Shown: in pieces, positions 36,681 through 44,636 of the stretch | Position numbering within the stretch: position 1 is the stretch's first letter | How the letters are laid out: every line of letters starts with the position of its first letter | NCBI RefSeq assembly: GCF_009711165.2 | Contig: NZ_WMID02000017.1 | Span: 62,001 to 126,000 of the forward strand | Source: Flavobacterium sp. MC2016-06 | Lineage (GTDB): Bacteria > Bacteroidota > Bacteroidia > Flavobacteriales > Flavobacteriaceae | DNA length: 64,000 nucleotides | Direction: 5' to 3' | Position numbers and translations under genes: made by a program | The notes under the pieces: generated by a model | Database searches by the model: none | What the model was told of the DNA's origin: nothing | What the model saw: only the letters and a program-made list of their open reading frames with translations

Positions 36681-36740
36681 TGCGTGATATATAAGACTTA
36701 CTTGAATGGACTTATATAACTTATATGGTTTAAAAACTTT

Positions 36741-37172
36741 CTATGATTTGTAAACGAAATTGTGCGGATTTGGCACAAATTCTTTCCAGTTTATTTCTAA
36801 AGCATGTTCGATAGATTTTATAATATCTTTCATTAAAACTGGCTTTGTAATAAACAAATTAGCTCCTAAATTGAGGCATTTTTCTATAATACTTGGCTCG
36901 TTTGAAGTAGAAAATATTACAATAGGAATATCTTTTTTTTGTTGCTTTTCTCTAAGTTCTGCCAAAACATCAAAACCATTTTTCCCTGGCATGTTTAAAT
37001 CTAAAAATACTACATGTGGTGTTGGCGGCGGGTTGTAAATTGCATTTAGTAGTTTTTCTCCTCCGCTGTAAGTCTTAAGTTGTATTTTTTTTGGTAATGC
37101 TTCTACAGCATCTGCAAAAATGCTCAAATCATCTTCGTCGTCATCTGTATAGAATATCGTTAAATCTGTCAT
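36741..37172 (-). CDS. Single-domain response regulator (REC only)
   Basis: The protein has 143 residues from the ATG at 37172, chosen because MTDLTIFYTDDDEDD is the normal receiver start; a TTG at 37220 would add 16 residues. The phosphoacceptor Asp is near residue 58 (VVFLDLNMPGKNGFD), with Ser/Thr in IFSTSNEP and Lys in FITKPVLM. A Pro-rich loop (NPPPTPH) before the Asp is typical of the Rcp1-like receivers paired with phytochrome-type or PAS kinases. It has no output domain and is convergent with the multi-PAS kinase, its probable partner. Confidence 0.92.
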   Translation of the reverse strand: MTDLTIFYTDDDEDDLSIFADAVEALPKKIQLKTYSGGEKLLNAIYNPPPTPHVVFLDLNMPGKNGFDVLAELREKQQKKDIPIVIFSTSNEPSIIEKCLNLGANLFITKPVLMKDIIKSIEHALEINWKEFVPNPHNFVYKS

Positions 37173-37404
37173 AATATTTCGAGGAATGGAATGGTACTTA
37201 TTTTCACCAAAGATAACCAAATTTCTTTGATTTTAAATTCTCACAAAAAGGTTTTAAATAGAAATCTCATAATTTATAAATCAAATTCTATAACCTTAAA
37301 AAAACGAAAAACAAGAACTTTACAAATAGTATATTTCACTTCATTCTCGAAAATTTCGGCAAGGAGTGTTTTATAAATTTAGTAAATAATAAAAATATAA
37401 AGTC

Positions 37405-37905
37405 ATGGGAGATCATAAAGACCTTAGCGATAATCTTGCTGCAGATAAAATAAAAAATCTAGCAGAAGATATTAAAACATGTATGTTTTGTACGTACAAA
37501 GAAAATAGACTGCAGTCGAGACCAATGTCTGTTCAGAAAATTGATGAACTGGGAAATCTCTGGTTTTTATCGGATAGAAACAGCAGTCAGAATGCAGAAA
37601 TTACTTTAAATTCTGAAGTAGAAATATTTTTTGCAGCACCGCACGATAAGTTTTTAACCTTACACGGGGAAGCTTTTATTTTGTATAAACGTGAAATTAT
37701 TGAAGAACTCTGGGATCCTATTGTAAAAGTTTGGATGCCAGGCGGTATTGATGATCCAAATCTGTGTGTAATTAAAGTAGTTCCTGAAGATGGTTATTAC
37801 TGGAATAATAAACACGGAAAAGTGATTGCTATTGCAAAAATGACTGCTGCTTTTGTTTCTGGAAAAACAATGGATGATGGTATTGAAGGAACTTTGAAAT
37901 TGTAA
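37405..37905 (+). CDS. Pyridoxamine 5'-phosphate oxidase-fold protein (general stress protein 26-like)
   Basis: The 166-residue protein shows the split-barrel flavin fold: CMFCTYKENRLQSRPMSVQ, then LGNLWFLSDRNSSQNAEI and FFAAPHDKFLTLHGEAF. A late GYYWNN and KMTAAFVSGKTM follow. It matches the general stress protein 26 group, which binds FMN, FAD or F420-like cofactors and is not the classical PdxH. The reaction is unknown. It is the first member of a run of stress-type genes extending to about 46644 and appears to be monocistronic. Confidence 0.88.
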   Translation: MGDHKDLSDNLAADKIKNLAEDIKTCMFCTYKENRLQSRPMSVQKIDELGNLWFLSDRNSSQNAEITLNSEVEIFFAAPHDKFLTLHGEAFILYKREIIEELWDPIVKVWMPGGIDDPNLCVIKVVPEDGYYWNNKHGKVIAIAKMTAAFVSGKTMDDGIEGTLKL

Positions 37906-37935
37906 TTTTTCTACACCTAATTATCCACAATATTG

Positions 37936-38033
37936 TCATTTCGACGTAAGGAGAAATCGCACTAGAAACTCCGTAAAGTAAATCATCAATTTTTGCGGAA
38001 TATCGAGTGCGATTTCTCCTTACGTCGAAATGA
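37936..38033. repeat. Perfect 28-bp inverted repeat with 42-nt loop
   Basis: The arms at 37936-37963 and 38006-38033 are exact inverses; the core reads TTTCGACGTAAGGAGAAATC. No other copy is in the window. It lies just after the PPOX-like gene. Confidence 0.88.
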
Positions 38034-38063
38034 ACAAGTTTTACGCATAAACTATGTGTCTTT

Positions 38064-38096
38064 AGCTTTGTCAAAGTTTAAAACTTTGACAAAGCT
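38064..38096. repeat. 33-bp palindrome identical to 9438-9470
   Basis: The 16-bp arms have the core AGCTTTGTCAAAGTTT and a single central base. It lies in the same gap as the 28-bp repeat at 37936. A further direct repeat (AGGATGACAA at 38141-38150 and 38249-38258) occupies the rest of the gap to 38313, where I see no gene. Confidence 0.88.
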
Positions 38097-38313
38097 TCTC
38101 GTAATACTAAAACTTCTTACGTATCTACTTCTGCAAACATAGGATGACAAGATTGAGTGAGAATTGAAACGGAATTCCTTACGATGATTCTTCGTTCCTC
38201 AGAATTGACAAACTATATAGAGTTTCTTGCGGAGATCCTTCCTTCGTCAGGATGACAAAAATGGGGAGAATGGTAAAATGGTTAAGATTACAAAAAGGCG
38301 AAAATGCTTGTGT

Positions 38314-39033
38314 TTACTCCAGAATCTCTTTCAATTCTAAAGCATTTAGAATTCCTGCGGTACTTGCCGTATTATTAAAATAAACAAAGGCTTTTTGTTT
38401 ACTCAAATCAAGCATGTTTTTTAAAACTTCTAATTCTTCTGAAGAATAGCTTGAATAAAATAATTTTATTTCTCCATGCATTCGAATATAAACTAAAGGG
38501 AAAGCATAAAAAATAGTATTAGGTAAATTTGGATAACTAACACTGCAGAATGTAATATTGTTTTCTAAAAAAGAATCCCAAACTTCTTGGTTCCACCAGC
38601 TTTCATGTCTAAATTCAATTACATTTTTAAAACTCAAATCCAGATTATCGATAATATTTTGAAGTCCTTCGGTCGTAAAATTGTAACTCGGAGGAAACTG
38701 AAATAAGATACAGCCTAATTTTTCCTGCAAACCTGTTTTACAGCAATCATAAAACTCATCTATGAGATTTTTACAATCTATAAACTTTTTATTATGAGTA
38801 ATTTCTTTTGGAGCTTTTACTGAAAACAGAAAATTTTCTGGAACTTTTTTATACCAATTATCAAGTACTTTAATTGTTGGAAATTTATAAAACGTGCCAT
38901 TCATTTCATAAGTATTAAAATGCTCGCAATAATGACTAAACCATTTAGATGAGGCCAGATTTTCGGGATAAAAAACACCTTTCCAATAACGGTTATTATA
39001 ACTAGAGCATCCTATTAAAATATCATCTTTCAT
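38314..39033 (-). CDS. DUF72-family protein (TIM-barrel, YecE-like)
   Basis: The protein has 239 residues from the ATG at 39033, whose ATGA overlaps the stop of the glycosylase gene; this fits coupled translation and decides the start. Family marks are ILIGCSSYNNRYWKGVFYPE at the N-terminus, YEMNGTFYKFP, FLFSVKAPKEITH, LGCILFQFPPS, NVIEFRHESWW and YIRMHG. The fold is a TIM barrel of unknown enzymatic role, sometimes linked to DNA repair or stress by its neighbours. That link fits here, since it is encoded with a Nei/Fpg glycosylase. Confidence 0.9.
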   Translation of the reverse strand: MKDDILIGCSSYNNRYWKGVFYPENLASSKWFSHYCEHFNTYEMNGTFYKFPTIKVLDNWYKKVPENFLFSVKAPKEITHNKKFIDCKNLIDEFYDCCKTGLQEKLGCILFQFPPSYNFTTEGLQNIIDNLDLSFKNVIEFRHESWWNQEVWDSFLENNITFCSVSYPNLPNTIFYAFPLVYIRMHGEIKLFYSSYSSEELEVLKNMLDLSKQKAFVYFNNTASTAGILNALELKEILE

Positions 39034-39761
39034 TCGTATAATTTTTGGCAATTAGTACAGAAAAAGCTTCTGCGATTTCGATCACCAGTATGTTTCCTAA
39101 TAATGGGGAGATTACAGCGCAGGCAGGTACTTTTGGTGTACGCCAGCCAATGCTGTTTTAATTCGTATTTTTTCTTCCAATACAAAAACTCAAAACTGTA
39201 AATAGAGCATTCACTAATAAGCTGATTAATATCTTCTGGCGGAATTTTACCAACTAATGATTCTGGGTGAATATAACATCGGTACAAAACTTCATTTTTA
39301 ATAATATTCCCTACTCCAGCAAAAACATCTTGATCAAGAATGACGTCGCAAATCATTTTATCGCTCCTTTTTTCCAAGCTCATTTTTGCTTTTTTAGGAT
39401 CCCAATTCACATTCATAACATCTGTACTCCAATCGTAAATTGAGTTAATGTCTCCTTCTAAAATTTTAATAGAGCAGGTATAAAAATTAAGTTCTCCGTT
39501 AGCAAAAACCAAACTCAATCGTGGTTTGGTTTCTTTCCTTTCGTTTACGCGATAAGTACCAAACATTAGTAAATGAATTTTAACCGTAAAACCATTAAAA
39601 CAAATCAAGAAATGTTTGCCCCAGGTTTTAAACTCATGTATCGTTTTGTTTTGAAGTCTATTGATATCTATACTACTGTTTCCCGAAACAGAAACCACTT
39701 TCTGTCCAGTAAACTGCTGTACTTCTTCTTTTAATATTACAATTGATGGACCTTCGGGCAT
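39030..39761 (-). CDS. Fpg/Nei-family DNA glycosylase/AP lyase
   Basis: The protein has 243 residues. The start at 39761 is decided by MPEGPSIV: the catalytic Pro follows the removed Met and the Glu follows it, and both must be N-terminal for activity. The H2TH region includes DVFAGVGNIIKNEVLYRC, and a C-terminal zinc finger carries two C-x2-C pairs (CLRCNL and CTNCQK). It removes oxidised bases and cuts the abasic site. It lies downstream of the DUF892 gene, separated by a terminator, and overlaps the DUF72 gene by 4 nt. Confidence 0.92.
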   Translation of the reverse strand: MPEGPSIVILKEEVQQFTGQKVVSVSGNSSIDINRLQNKTIHEFKTWGKHFLICFNGFTVKIHLLMFGTYRVNERKETKPRLSLVFANGELNFYTCSIKILEGDINSIYDWSTDVMNVNWDPKKAKMSLEKRSDKMICDVILDQDVFAGVGNIIKNEVLYRCYIHPESLVGKIPPEDINQLISECSIYSFEFLYWKKKYELKQHWLAYTKSTCLRCNLPIIRKHTGDRNRRSFFCTNCQKLYE

Positions 39762-39790
39762 ATAATTTGTTTTTAAATTGAAATGAATAA

Positions 39791-39819
39791 AAAAGTGCAG
39801 CCCATAAGACTGCACTTTT
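39791..39819 (-). terminator. Terminator after the DUF892 gene
   Basis: AAAAGTGCAG (39791-39800) and CTGCACTTTT (39810-39819) form a 10-bp stem. On the minus strand it continues into further T residues. It separates the DUF892 gene from the glycosylase operon. Confidence 0.85.
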
Positions 39820-39833
39820 ATTGTATTTAGGTT

Positions 39834-40418
39834 TTAATCAATTTCTGCTGCCTCAATATTTATAGCATTTACAGCAACTTCAGTTAATTTTTTATCAGCG
39901 CCTTTTTCTTCATCAAGTGTTTGCTCAAGTAAAGTAGCTGCTTCTGGAAGTCCAAGAGTTTCTGCAAATTGTCTTAAAATACCATAAGTTGCTATTTCAT
40001 AATGCTCGATTTTTTGGCCTGCTGCAATAATACCTGCATCGCGTACAACACCAATTTCGGTTTCTTCTATTATTCCATTTGCTTCTTTGATTAAGCCTTC
40101 CATAGCATCGCATTTTTTTGCAACAGCTTTTTTGCCTGCAATTTCAAAAACTTTCTCTAGTCGAACAATTTGCTCTTCTGTTTCAGTAAGATGATTATTA
40201 AGTGCATCTATTAATTCTTGGCTTGTAGCATTTTTAATCATTACCGGAATGGCTTTGGTTAATGCTTTTTCTGCCCAATAAATATCTTTAAGTCCATCTT
40301 CAAACAATTCTGTAAGTCCAGATGCAGCATTTGATTTTGGTTTTACAGCTCCTTTTTTAGTTTCTTGTTTTAAAGCTGTTGTTTTTTTTTTCATGGTTGT
40401 ATTATCTGCGGTTTTCAT
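39834..40418 (-). CDS. DUF892 ferritin-like protein (YciE/YciF family)
   Basis: The 194-residue protein has a Lys/Thr-rich N-terminal tail of about 30 residues and then a four-helix ferritin-like domain. GLTELFEDGLKDIYWAEKAL and EQIVRLEKVFEIAGKKA are family signatures, with Glu and His residues in the metal positions (LNNHLTETEEQI; AAGQKIEHYEI). Relatives are induced by stress and bind di-iron. It is monocistronic between a terminator and the divergent acidic-protein gene, with which it may share a stress-responsive control region at 40419-40605. Confidence 0.92.
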   Translation of the reverse strand: MKTADNTTMKKKTTALKQETKKGAVKPKSNAASGLTELFEDGLKDIYWAEKALTKAIPVMIKNATSQELIDALNNHLTETEEQIVRLEKVFEIAGKKAVAKKCDAMEGLIKEANGIIEETEIGVVRDAGIIAAGQKIEHYEIATYGILRQFAETLGLPEAATLLEQTLDEEKGADKKLTEVAVNAINIEAAEID

Positions 40419-40569
40419 AATAAAATTTTTATTGATTTATAATGTATAAAATTACAATACCCTGTATTCGATAAGTTATAACATTACAAAAGATCATTTC
40501 ATTTTAATCATCTGTTAATTATACAATTACGCTTTATAATTCTATAATAAAATCACTTAGTCTCCTCGC

Positions 40570-40577
40570 TAACTTTG
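40570..40577 (+). promoter_or_regulatory. Putative -7 promoter box for the acidic-protein gene
   Basis: TAACTTTG matches TAnnTTTG and lies 28 nt before the ATG at 40606. No TTG is seen at the -33 distance, so activity may depend on another sigma factor or an activator. Confidence 0.45.
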
Positions 40578-40605
40578 TAGTATATAATAACAAAAACTAC
40601 ACATC

Positions 40606-41082
40606 ATGAATACTACAGATAAAAAAAACAGCGTAATAAGAGATAGTAAAGAAAACTTCGATCTTGATAAAATGAAACAATCTGATGATGATCGCAGAGA
40701 AATTGCCGAACGAGGCTACATGGTTAGAAACGGAAGCAATCCCAATAGACCAAATCCTGATCAAGAACAAATTGGTTATGATGAAGATTTAGACGATTTA
40801 GATGATGATTTCCATAACGATAGAGATCTAGATCTTGATGACACTAACGATGATCTTTATATAATTGAGCTGGAAAGCGGTGAACTTGATGACCGAAATC
40901 TTGAAGTTGAAAACGACGAATTTGATAATCCGTCTGATGCTCTCGGAGGTGATTTTAGCGAAACTGAAGATGATTTAGAAGATATCGATCAGGACGATGA
41001 TGAAGACGACTACATAGAAGATGATGTTCAGGAAGACGATGAAGAAGACGATTATCCTGAAAATGATCCTAGGAAATTTTAA
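40606..41082 (+). CDS. Highly acidic protein of unknown function
   Basis: The 158-residue soluble protein is extremely rich in Asp and Glu, notably after residue 60 (DEDLDDLDDDFHNDRDLDLD) and at the C-terminus (EDDEEDDYPENDP). The first 40 residues are mixed and charged (KMKQSDDDRREIAERGYMVR). It has no signal peptide, fold motif or Cys, and is probably largely disordered. It may bind cations or act as a nucleic-acid mimic or hydration protein, but this is inference. It is divergent from the DUF892 gene and ends at a strong bidirectional terminator shared with the next gene. Confidence 0.7.
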   Translation: MNTTDKKNSVIRDSKENFDLDKMKQSDDDRREIAERGYMVRNGSNPNRPNPDQEQIGYDEDLDDLDDDFHNDRDLDLDDTNDDLYIIELESGELDDRNLEVENDEFDNPSDALGGDFSETEDDLEDIDQDDDEDDYIEDDVQEDDEEDDYPENDPRKF

Positions 41083-41105
41083 ATTTTGAAAGATTTAAAA
41101 AAGAG

Positions 41106-41133
41106 AAAGGCTGTTTTACTTAAAACAGCCTTT
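41106..41133. terminator. Bidirectional terminator
   Basis: AAAGGCTGTTTT (41106-41117) and AAAACAGCCTTT (41122-41133) form a 12-bp stem with a 4-nt loop between convergent genes. Confidence 0.9.
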
Positions 41134-41159
41134 ATCTTTTTAATGTAAAATTAAATCTA

Positions 41160-41807
41160 TTAATCTCCTATAATTTCTAAAACCGGAATATCATCCATTC
41201 TCGCTAAACGCTCTGCCAAACCAGCTCTGGCTTCGTTTAATTCCTGTTCTGCTTTACCTAATTCTTTGTACCACTTTTCTTTTCCTACTGGCGAGGTGTC
41301 TAGTTTGCGAACAATTTCATAGATTTCACCTTCCGCTTCCATCACCTTTAATCTTTTGTAATACGTTAAACTCTCCGTCATGTGTGCCAATGCAATCATT
41401 GCAGTAAGAAACGGATGGTTGTTGGTTACATTAACAGCTTTAATTTTTCCATGTTCGAGTTCTACTTTCAAAGCAAAAGCAAATTCTTCCATATTAAAAA
41501 CTTCATGTTTACTTTTAGGGTTTAAATAGGCTTTTATAGCCTTAACATTGTTCATTGTAGAAAGATCAACATCGGTTTCTTTTTTATCGCTTAAATCCTT
41601 AAAAACGACATTACCAATAGCTCTTGCTTCGGCAATTGTCGGATCGTTTGCCGGATTTTCGAAATCACGAGTAGACCAATCCCAATTTTTAGGGTGAACT
41701 GGTTTTATGTATTTCTCACAAAAATCTGTCACATCATTTTTTAAGCTTACCATTTCATCTTCTCTTTTGATGTAAACATCCTGGTAAGCACCACTTTTTG
41801 TTCCCAT
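41160..41807 (-). CDS. DUF5661-like protein
   Basis: The protein has 215 residues from the ATG at 41807 (MGTKSGAYQDVYIKREDEMV); the upstream alternative at 41843 adds an untypical Lys-rich run. The central part (FNMEEFAFALKVELEHGKI then NVTNNHPFLTAMIALAHMTE and YYKRLKVMEAE) matches my recollection of DUF5661, in which a GLEVELEHG block is followed by IALAHL and YY.RL. The N-terminal third and the helical C-terminus are extra. The function is unknown; such proteins occur in stress-type neighbourhoods. It is in the same direction as the DUF1328 gene, about 90 nt after that gene's stop. Confidence 0.65.
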   Translation of the reverse strand: MGTKSGAYQDVYIKREDEMVSLKNDVTDFCEKYIKPVHPKNWDWSTRDFENPANDPTIAEARAIGNVVFKDLSDKKETDVDLSTMNNVKAIKAYLNPKSKHEVFNMEEFAFALKVELEHGKIKAVNVTNNHPFLTAMIALAHMTESLTYYKRLKVMEAEGEIYEIVRKLDTSPVGKEKWYKELGKAEQELNEARAGLAERLARMDDIPVLEIIGD

Positions 41808-41899
41808 TTTTTTATTTTTTTTTTGAAACTGCAAACGACACATTTATCGAAATATATGTGCCGTTTTTGTTTGTTATTTAATTTACTGATGTTTCTAAA

Positions 41900-42061
41900 C
41901 TAAACTTTTGTTCTTCCGGTAATTAGCGATATTACAAATAAGACTAAAAATATAAAGAATAAAACTTTTGCTATACTAGCGGCTCCGGCAGCAATACCGC
42001 CAAAACCAAATATTCCCGCCACTATGGCTAGAATAATAAATGTGACTGTCCAACGTAACAT
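41900..42061 (-). CDS. DUF1328 small membrane protein (YtjA-like)
   Basis: This short gene of 53 residues was found by reading the gap at 41844-42137. The protein begins [20 protein letters not shown] and has two membrane helices separated by [12 protein letters not shown], ending [12 protein letters not shown]. This is the complete DUF1328 pattern ([22 protein letters not shown]). The family is common next to stress genes; its role is unknown, probably in the inner membrane. The ATG at 42061 has only AT-rich DNA upstream. Confidence 0.9.
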   Translation of the reverse strand: MLRWTVTFIILAIVAGIFGFGGIAAGAASIAKVLFFIFLVLFVISLITGRTKV

Positions 42062-42137
42062 AATTATAGTTTTTTAGTTAATAATGATTTTGGTTTTTAA
42101 AGAGATACGCTAACTCTAAAAATTTTATTTGGAGGCT

Positions 42138-43223
42138 TTATCCTAAATTGATTTGATAATTCTGAATCAATTCTGAAAAAGCGGTTTCTGTACGGGAAAA
42201 GTATTTTTTATTGCTTCGGCTTTTCTTAACCGAGTCAAAATATTTCTGAATTGATCCGTCTTCATAAGTCGAAACCAACAATGGGTGAACGTAATAGTTT
42301 TTACATACGTTTCTGGTGTTTCCCAATGCGTTTGCTGTGATATCAAAAGCCGATAAAATATTTTTTTTGATTTCCTTTTCATCAGAAGTAATTCCAAAAT
42401 CCATCAGACTTTCAAAAAATACAATCGAAGCTGCCCAGGTTCTAAAATCTTTGGCACTAAAATATTCTCCAGAAATCTGATGCAGATATTCGTTTACCAT
42501 GTGGCTGTCCAACACCTTTCTTTCGCCGTTTTTATCATAATATTTAAAGACTTCCCAACCCGGAATTTCTTCACAGCGGCTTACTAATTTTATCAATTGC
42601 TTGTTTCGAGTTGTAATCGTATGCTGTTTTCCTTTTTTTCCAATAAACTCAAAACGAAGCGAATTTTTATTGATGTTAATGTGTCGTTTTCTCAAAGTCG
42701 AAAGTCCGTACGATTTATTGTCTTTGGCGTATTTTTCATTCCCAATTCTAATGTGCGTTTCTTCCATTAATCGAATCACCAAAGCGATTACTTTTTCTTT
42801 AGACCATTCTTTTTGTTCTAAATCTTGGTCAACTTGTTTCCGAATCAGCGGCAGTTTACTGCCAAACTCGGCTATTTTGTAAAATTTGGTTTGATTCCGA
42901 ATCAAATTCCATTTTGGATGATAGCGATATTGTTTTCTATTTTTATCATCCATTCCAACCGCCTGAAGATGTCCGTTTGTAACATCTGTAATCCTTACAT
43001 TTTCCCAAGCCGGCGGTAAAACCAAACTATTAAAGCGTTTAAGTTCTTGTTTGCTTTTTACACATTTTCCGTTTTTTTTATAAACGAAATCTTCTCCTTC
43101 GCGGCAACGCACAATAGTAAGCTGATGATCATTTATATAGGCCAAATCTAGTTTTTCAATAACAAGATGCGGCTCTTTTATAAGCTGATTCATTAAGTTC
43201 TCTTTTCTGGTTGCTGCATTCAT
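42138..43223 (-). CDS. DNA topoisomerase IB (poxvirus/bacterial type)
   Basis: The 361-residue protein begins MNAATRKENLMNQ and has the N-terminal FVYKKNGKCVKSKQELKRFN and LPPAWENVRI blocks. Catalytic residues are visible: Arg and Lys in the RFEFIGKKGKQH region, KDFRTWAAS, and the nucleophile Tyr near 311 in NYYVHP. It relaxes supercoils of both signs through a 3'-phosphotyrosine link. The DUF7218-like gene lies 5 nt upstream, so they form an operon. Bacterial versions are often in stress gene clusters, as here. Confidence 0.93.
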   Translation of the reverse strand: MNAATRKENLMNQLIKEPHLVIEKLDLAYINDHQLTIVRCREGEDFVYKKNGKCVKSKQELKRFNSLVLPPAWENVRITDVTNGHLQAVGMDDKNRKQYRYHPKWNLIRNQTKFYKIAEFGSKLPLIRKQVDQDLEQKEWSKEKVIALVIRLMEETHIRIGNEKYAKDNKSYGLSTLRKRHININKNSLRFEFIGKKGKQHTITTRNKQLIKLVSRCEEIPGWEVFKYYDKNGERKVLDSHMVNEYLHQISGEYFSAKDFRTWAASIVFFESLMDFGITSDEKEIKKNILSAFDITANALGNTRNVCKNYYVHPLLVSTYEDGSIQKYFDSVKKSRSNKKYFSRTETAFSELIQNYQINLG

Positions 43224-43228
43224 AATTT

Positions 43229-43468
43229 CTAATTATTACGTAAGGAATAAATTAGTTTTTTCTTACTCATATAAGAACGTCCTGGAATACCAACTCTTCT
43301 AGCCTGCTGATACAATTCTTCTTTTGTCCATTCGTCGTATGGTTTTGCTCTGCCACCTTTTACTCCAGCATCTGGCGTATTAGCAATTCGAGCTGCCTTT
43401 TCTTTACTATATCCTTTCTCTACAAGAGCGCGATATTGATCTTCATTTTTAATTCTTGGATCTGGCAT
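43229..43468 (-). CDS. DUF7218-like small basic protein with Rho-N-like tail
   Basis: The 79-residue protein begins MPDPRIKNEDQYRALVEKGY and continues SKEKAARIANTPDAG, then KPYDEWTKEELYQQARRVGI and GRSYMSKKKLIYSLR. The second half has the helix-extended-loop-helix pattern of Rho N-terminal or SAP-type motifs that bind nucleic acid. It is cotranscribed with topoisomerase IB (5-nt gap), which supports a DNA-associated role. The function is not known for this family. Confidence 0.8.
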   Translation of the reverse strand: MPDPRIKNEDQYRALVEKGYSKEKAARIANTPDAGVKGGRAKPYDEWTKEELYQQARRVGIPGRSYMSKKKLIYSLRNN

Positions 43469-43606
43469 GACTATTTAAGTTTAAGTTAAACATTCCGAAA
43501 TCTGTAATGTCAAAGTTCACTTAAAACACTCAGAATTTTGTTACATAATTTTGAGTATAAATTCTATAATTATCTCTAATACAAATAATTTAAGTTTTAG
43601 ATATAA

Positions 43607-43640
43607 AAAAATCCCAATTCTTGGAAGAATTGGGATTTTT
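43607..43640. terminator. Terminator between the GNAT gene and the DUF7218-like gene
   Basis: AAAAATCCCAATTCTT (43607-43622) and AAGAATTGGGATTTTT (43625-43640) form a 16-bp stem. It should end the minus-strand GNAT transcript. Confidence 0.85.
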
Positions 43641-43662
43641 CAGATATTTTAAAAAAACTTTT

Positions 43663-44175
43663 TTAAACTGGAAATAAATAGGCAAGTACACTAAAATCAT
43701 TATTACCAAAAGTAAAACTGCCCTTTTTATGAATTCCCATTTTCTCATGCGCTTTTAGAGAAGCCTCATTATCGTCTTTAATAAAAAGAATTCCTTCTCT
43801 ATTAGGTTCTAGACGCAATAATTCGTTAAACATTAATTGAGCAAATCCTTTTCCGCGTTGGTCTCTGTTGATGCAGATTGGACCATAAATATAAGCATTC
43901 TCAGAACCTGAATACGAAGCAGACATAGCATCAACTATTGCAAGTTTATTTTTTTGATTTACAGCTTTTGATGTTGTTAATAGAAAACCAACAACTTCAT
44001 TATCAATAATTGCCACTATCTGAGGCATATCGCTCATCATTTCTAAAATTAAATCTCGTTTTAATGCGGCCGATAATTTTCCGCCTTGAGATACTTGATT
44101 TTCAGCTTGTATTTTTAGTATGCCGTCTAAATCTTCTTTTGAAGCTATTCTGATTGTAATATTTGATGCTGTCAT
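43663..44175 (-). CDS. GNAT-family N-acetyltransferase
   Basis: The 170-residue protein begins ITIRIASKEDLDGILKIQAE, the usual first strand and helix. The acetyl-CoA site is INRDQRGKGFAQLMFNEL (the RDQRGKGFA pyrophosphate loop near residue 118), followed by KAHEKMGIHKKGSF. The substrate cannot be read from the sequence. The upstream 44188 gene is only 12 nt away, so they may be cotranscribed. The stop is followed by a strong terminator. Confidence 0.9.
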   Translation of the reverse strand: MTASNITIRIASKEDLDGILKIQAENQVSQGGKLSAALKRDLILEMMSDMPQIVAIIDNEVVGFLLTTSKAVNQKNKLAIVDAMSASYSGSENAYIYGPICINRDQRGKGFAQLMFNELLRLEPNREGILFIKDDNEASLKAHEKMGIHKKGSFTFGNNDFSVLAYLFPV

Positions 44176-44187
44176 TTGTCTATTATT

Positions 44188-44583
44188 TTAACTCCAGCTC
44201 ATACTTATATAAACTGTATTTCCTTCTATTTTTACTTCTCCTCCATAAGAATCATCTTCGCCAGGATGAATCTGATAGATCTTAGTTTTACCTTTAATTT
44301 CTGGAATATTTTTCTTTAATCTTTTACTTTCTAATATCCACTTTTCAATTTCTGGTTTTGAACTTGTAAATTCAATTTTAAATTGTCTTGTAAATAAACT
44401 TCCATATTTTCTAATCTTGATGATTGCAGCATCTTTAGGAAATTCTCGTAATCCTCCCCAAAGCAAAGTACATTTTATGGCATCTTCTTTTTGCCAAGGC
44501 ATTACAAAACTTGAAAAATAATCTAAATACACAAAAGCAAATAGAAGAAAGAGAATAACATATATTGTTTTGATTATTTTCAT
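44188..44583 (-). CDS. Membrane-anchored protein of unknown function
   Basis: The 131-residue protein has an N-terminal hydrophobic helix (MKIIKTIYVILFLLFAFVYL) that may be a signal anchor. A mixed alpha/beta exported domain follows and ends GGEVKIEGNTVYISMSWS. No known motif is seen. It is 12 nt upstream of the GNAT gene in the same direction. Confidence 0.6.
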   Translation of the reverse strand: MKIIKTIYVILFLLFAFVYLDYFSSFVMPWQKEDAIKCTLLWGGLREFPKDAAIIKIRKYGSLFTRQFKIEFTSSKPEIEKWILESKRLKKNIPEIKGKTKIYQIHPGEDDSYGGEVKIEGNTVYISMSWS

Positions 44584-44636
44584 TTGAAACTTTATTCTTT
44601 GTTATTATAAATTTCTACAAAACATTTTATAAGACA

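Larger units (their letters stand above)
36455..36736. repeat. Inverted-repeat element with ATATAAG-type arms enclosing a duplicated 125-bp unit (locus 2)
   Basis: Perfect 32-bp arms lie at 36455-36486 and 36705-36736, the same type as at 1075-1184. Between them a unit of about 125 bp occurs twice in tandem (36471-36595 and 36596 to about 36719), differing by an indel and a base change. Each unit contains a hairpin terminator. The element fills the whole space between two convergent signalling genes. Confidence 0.92.

Noticed and set aside
38141..38258. AGGATGACAA direct repeat as an attachment site
   Set aside because: Only 10 bp, with no integrase and no gene between the copies; more likely part of a dispersed intergenic repeat.
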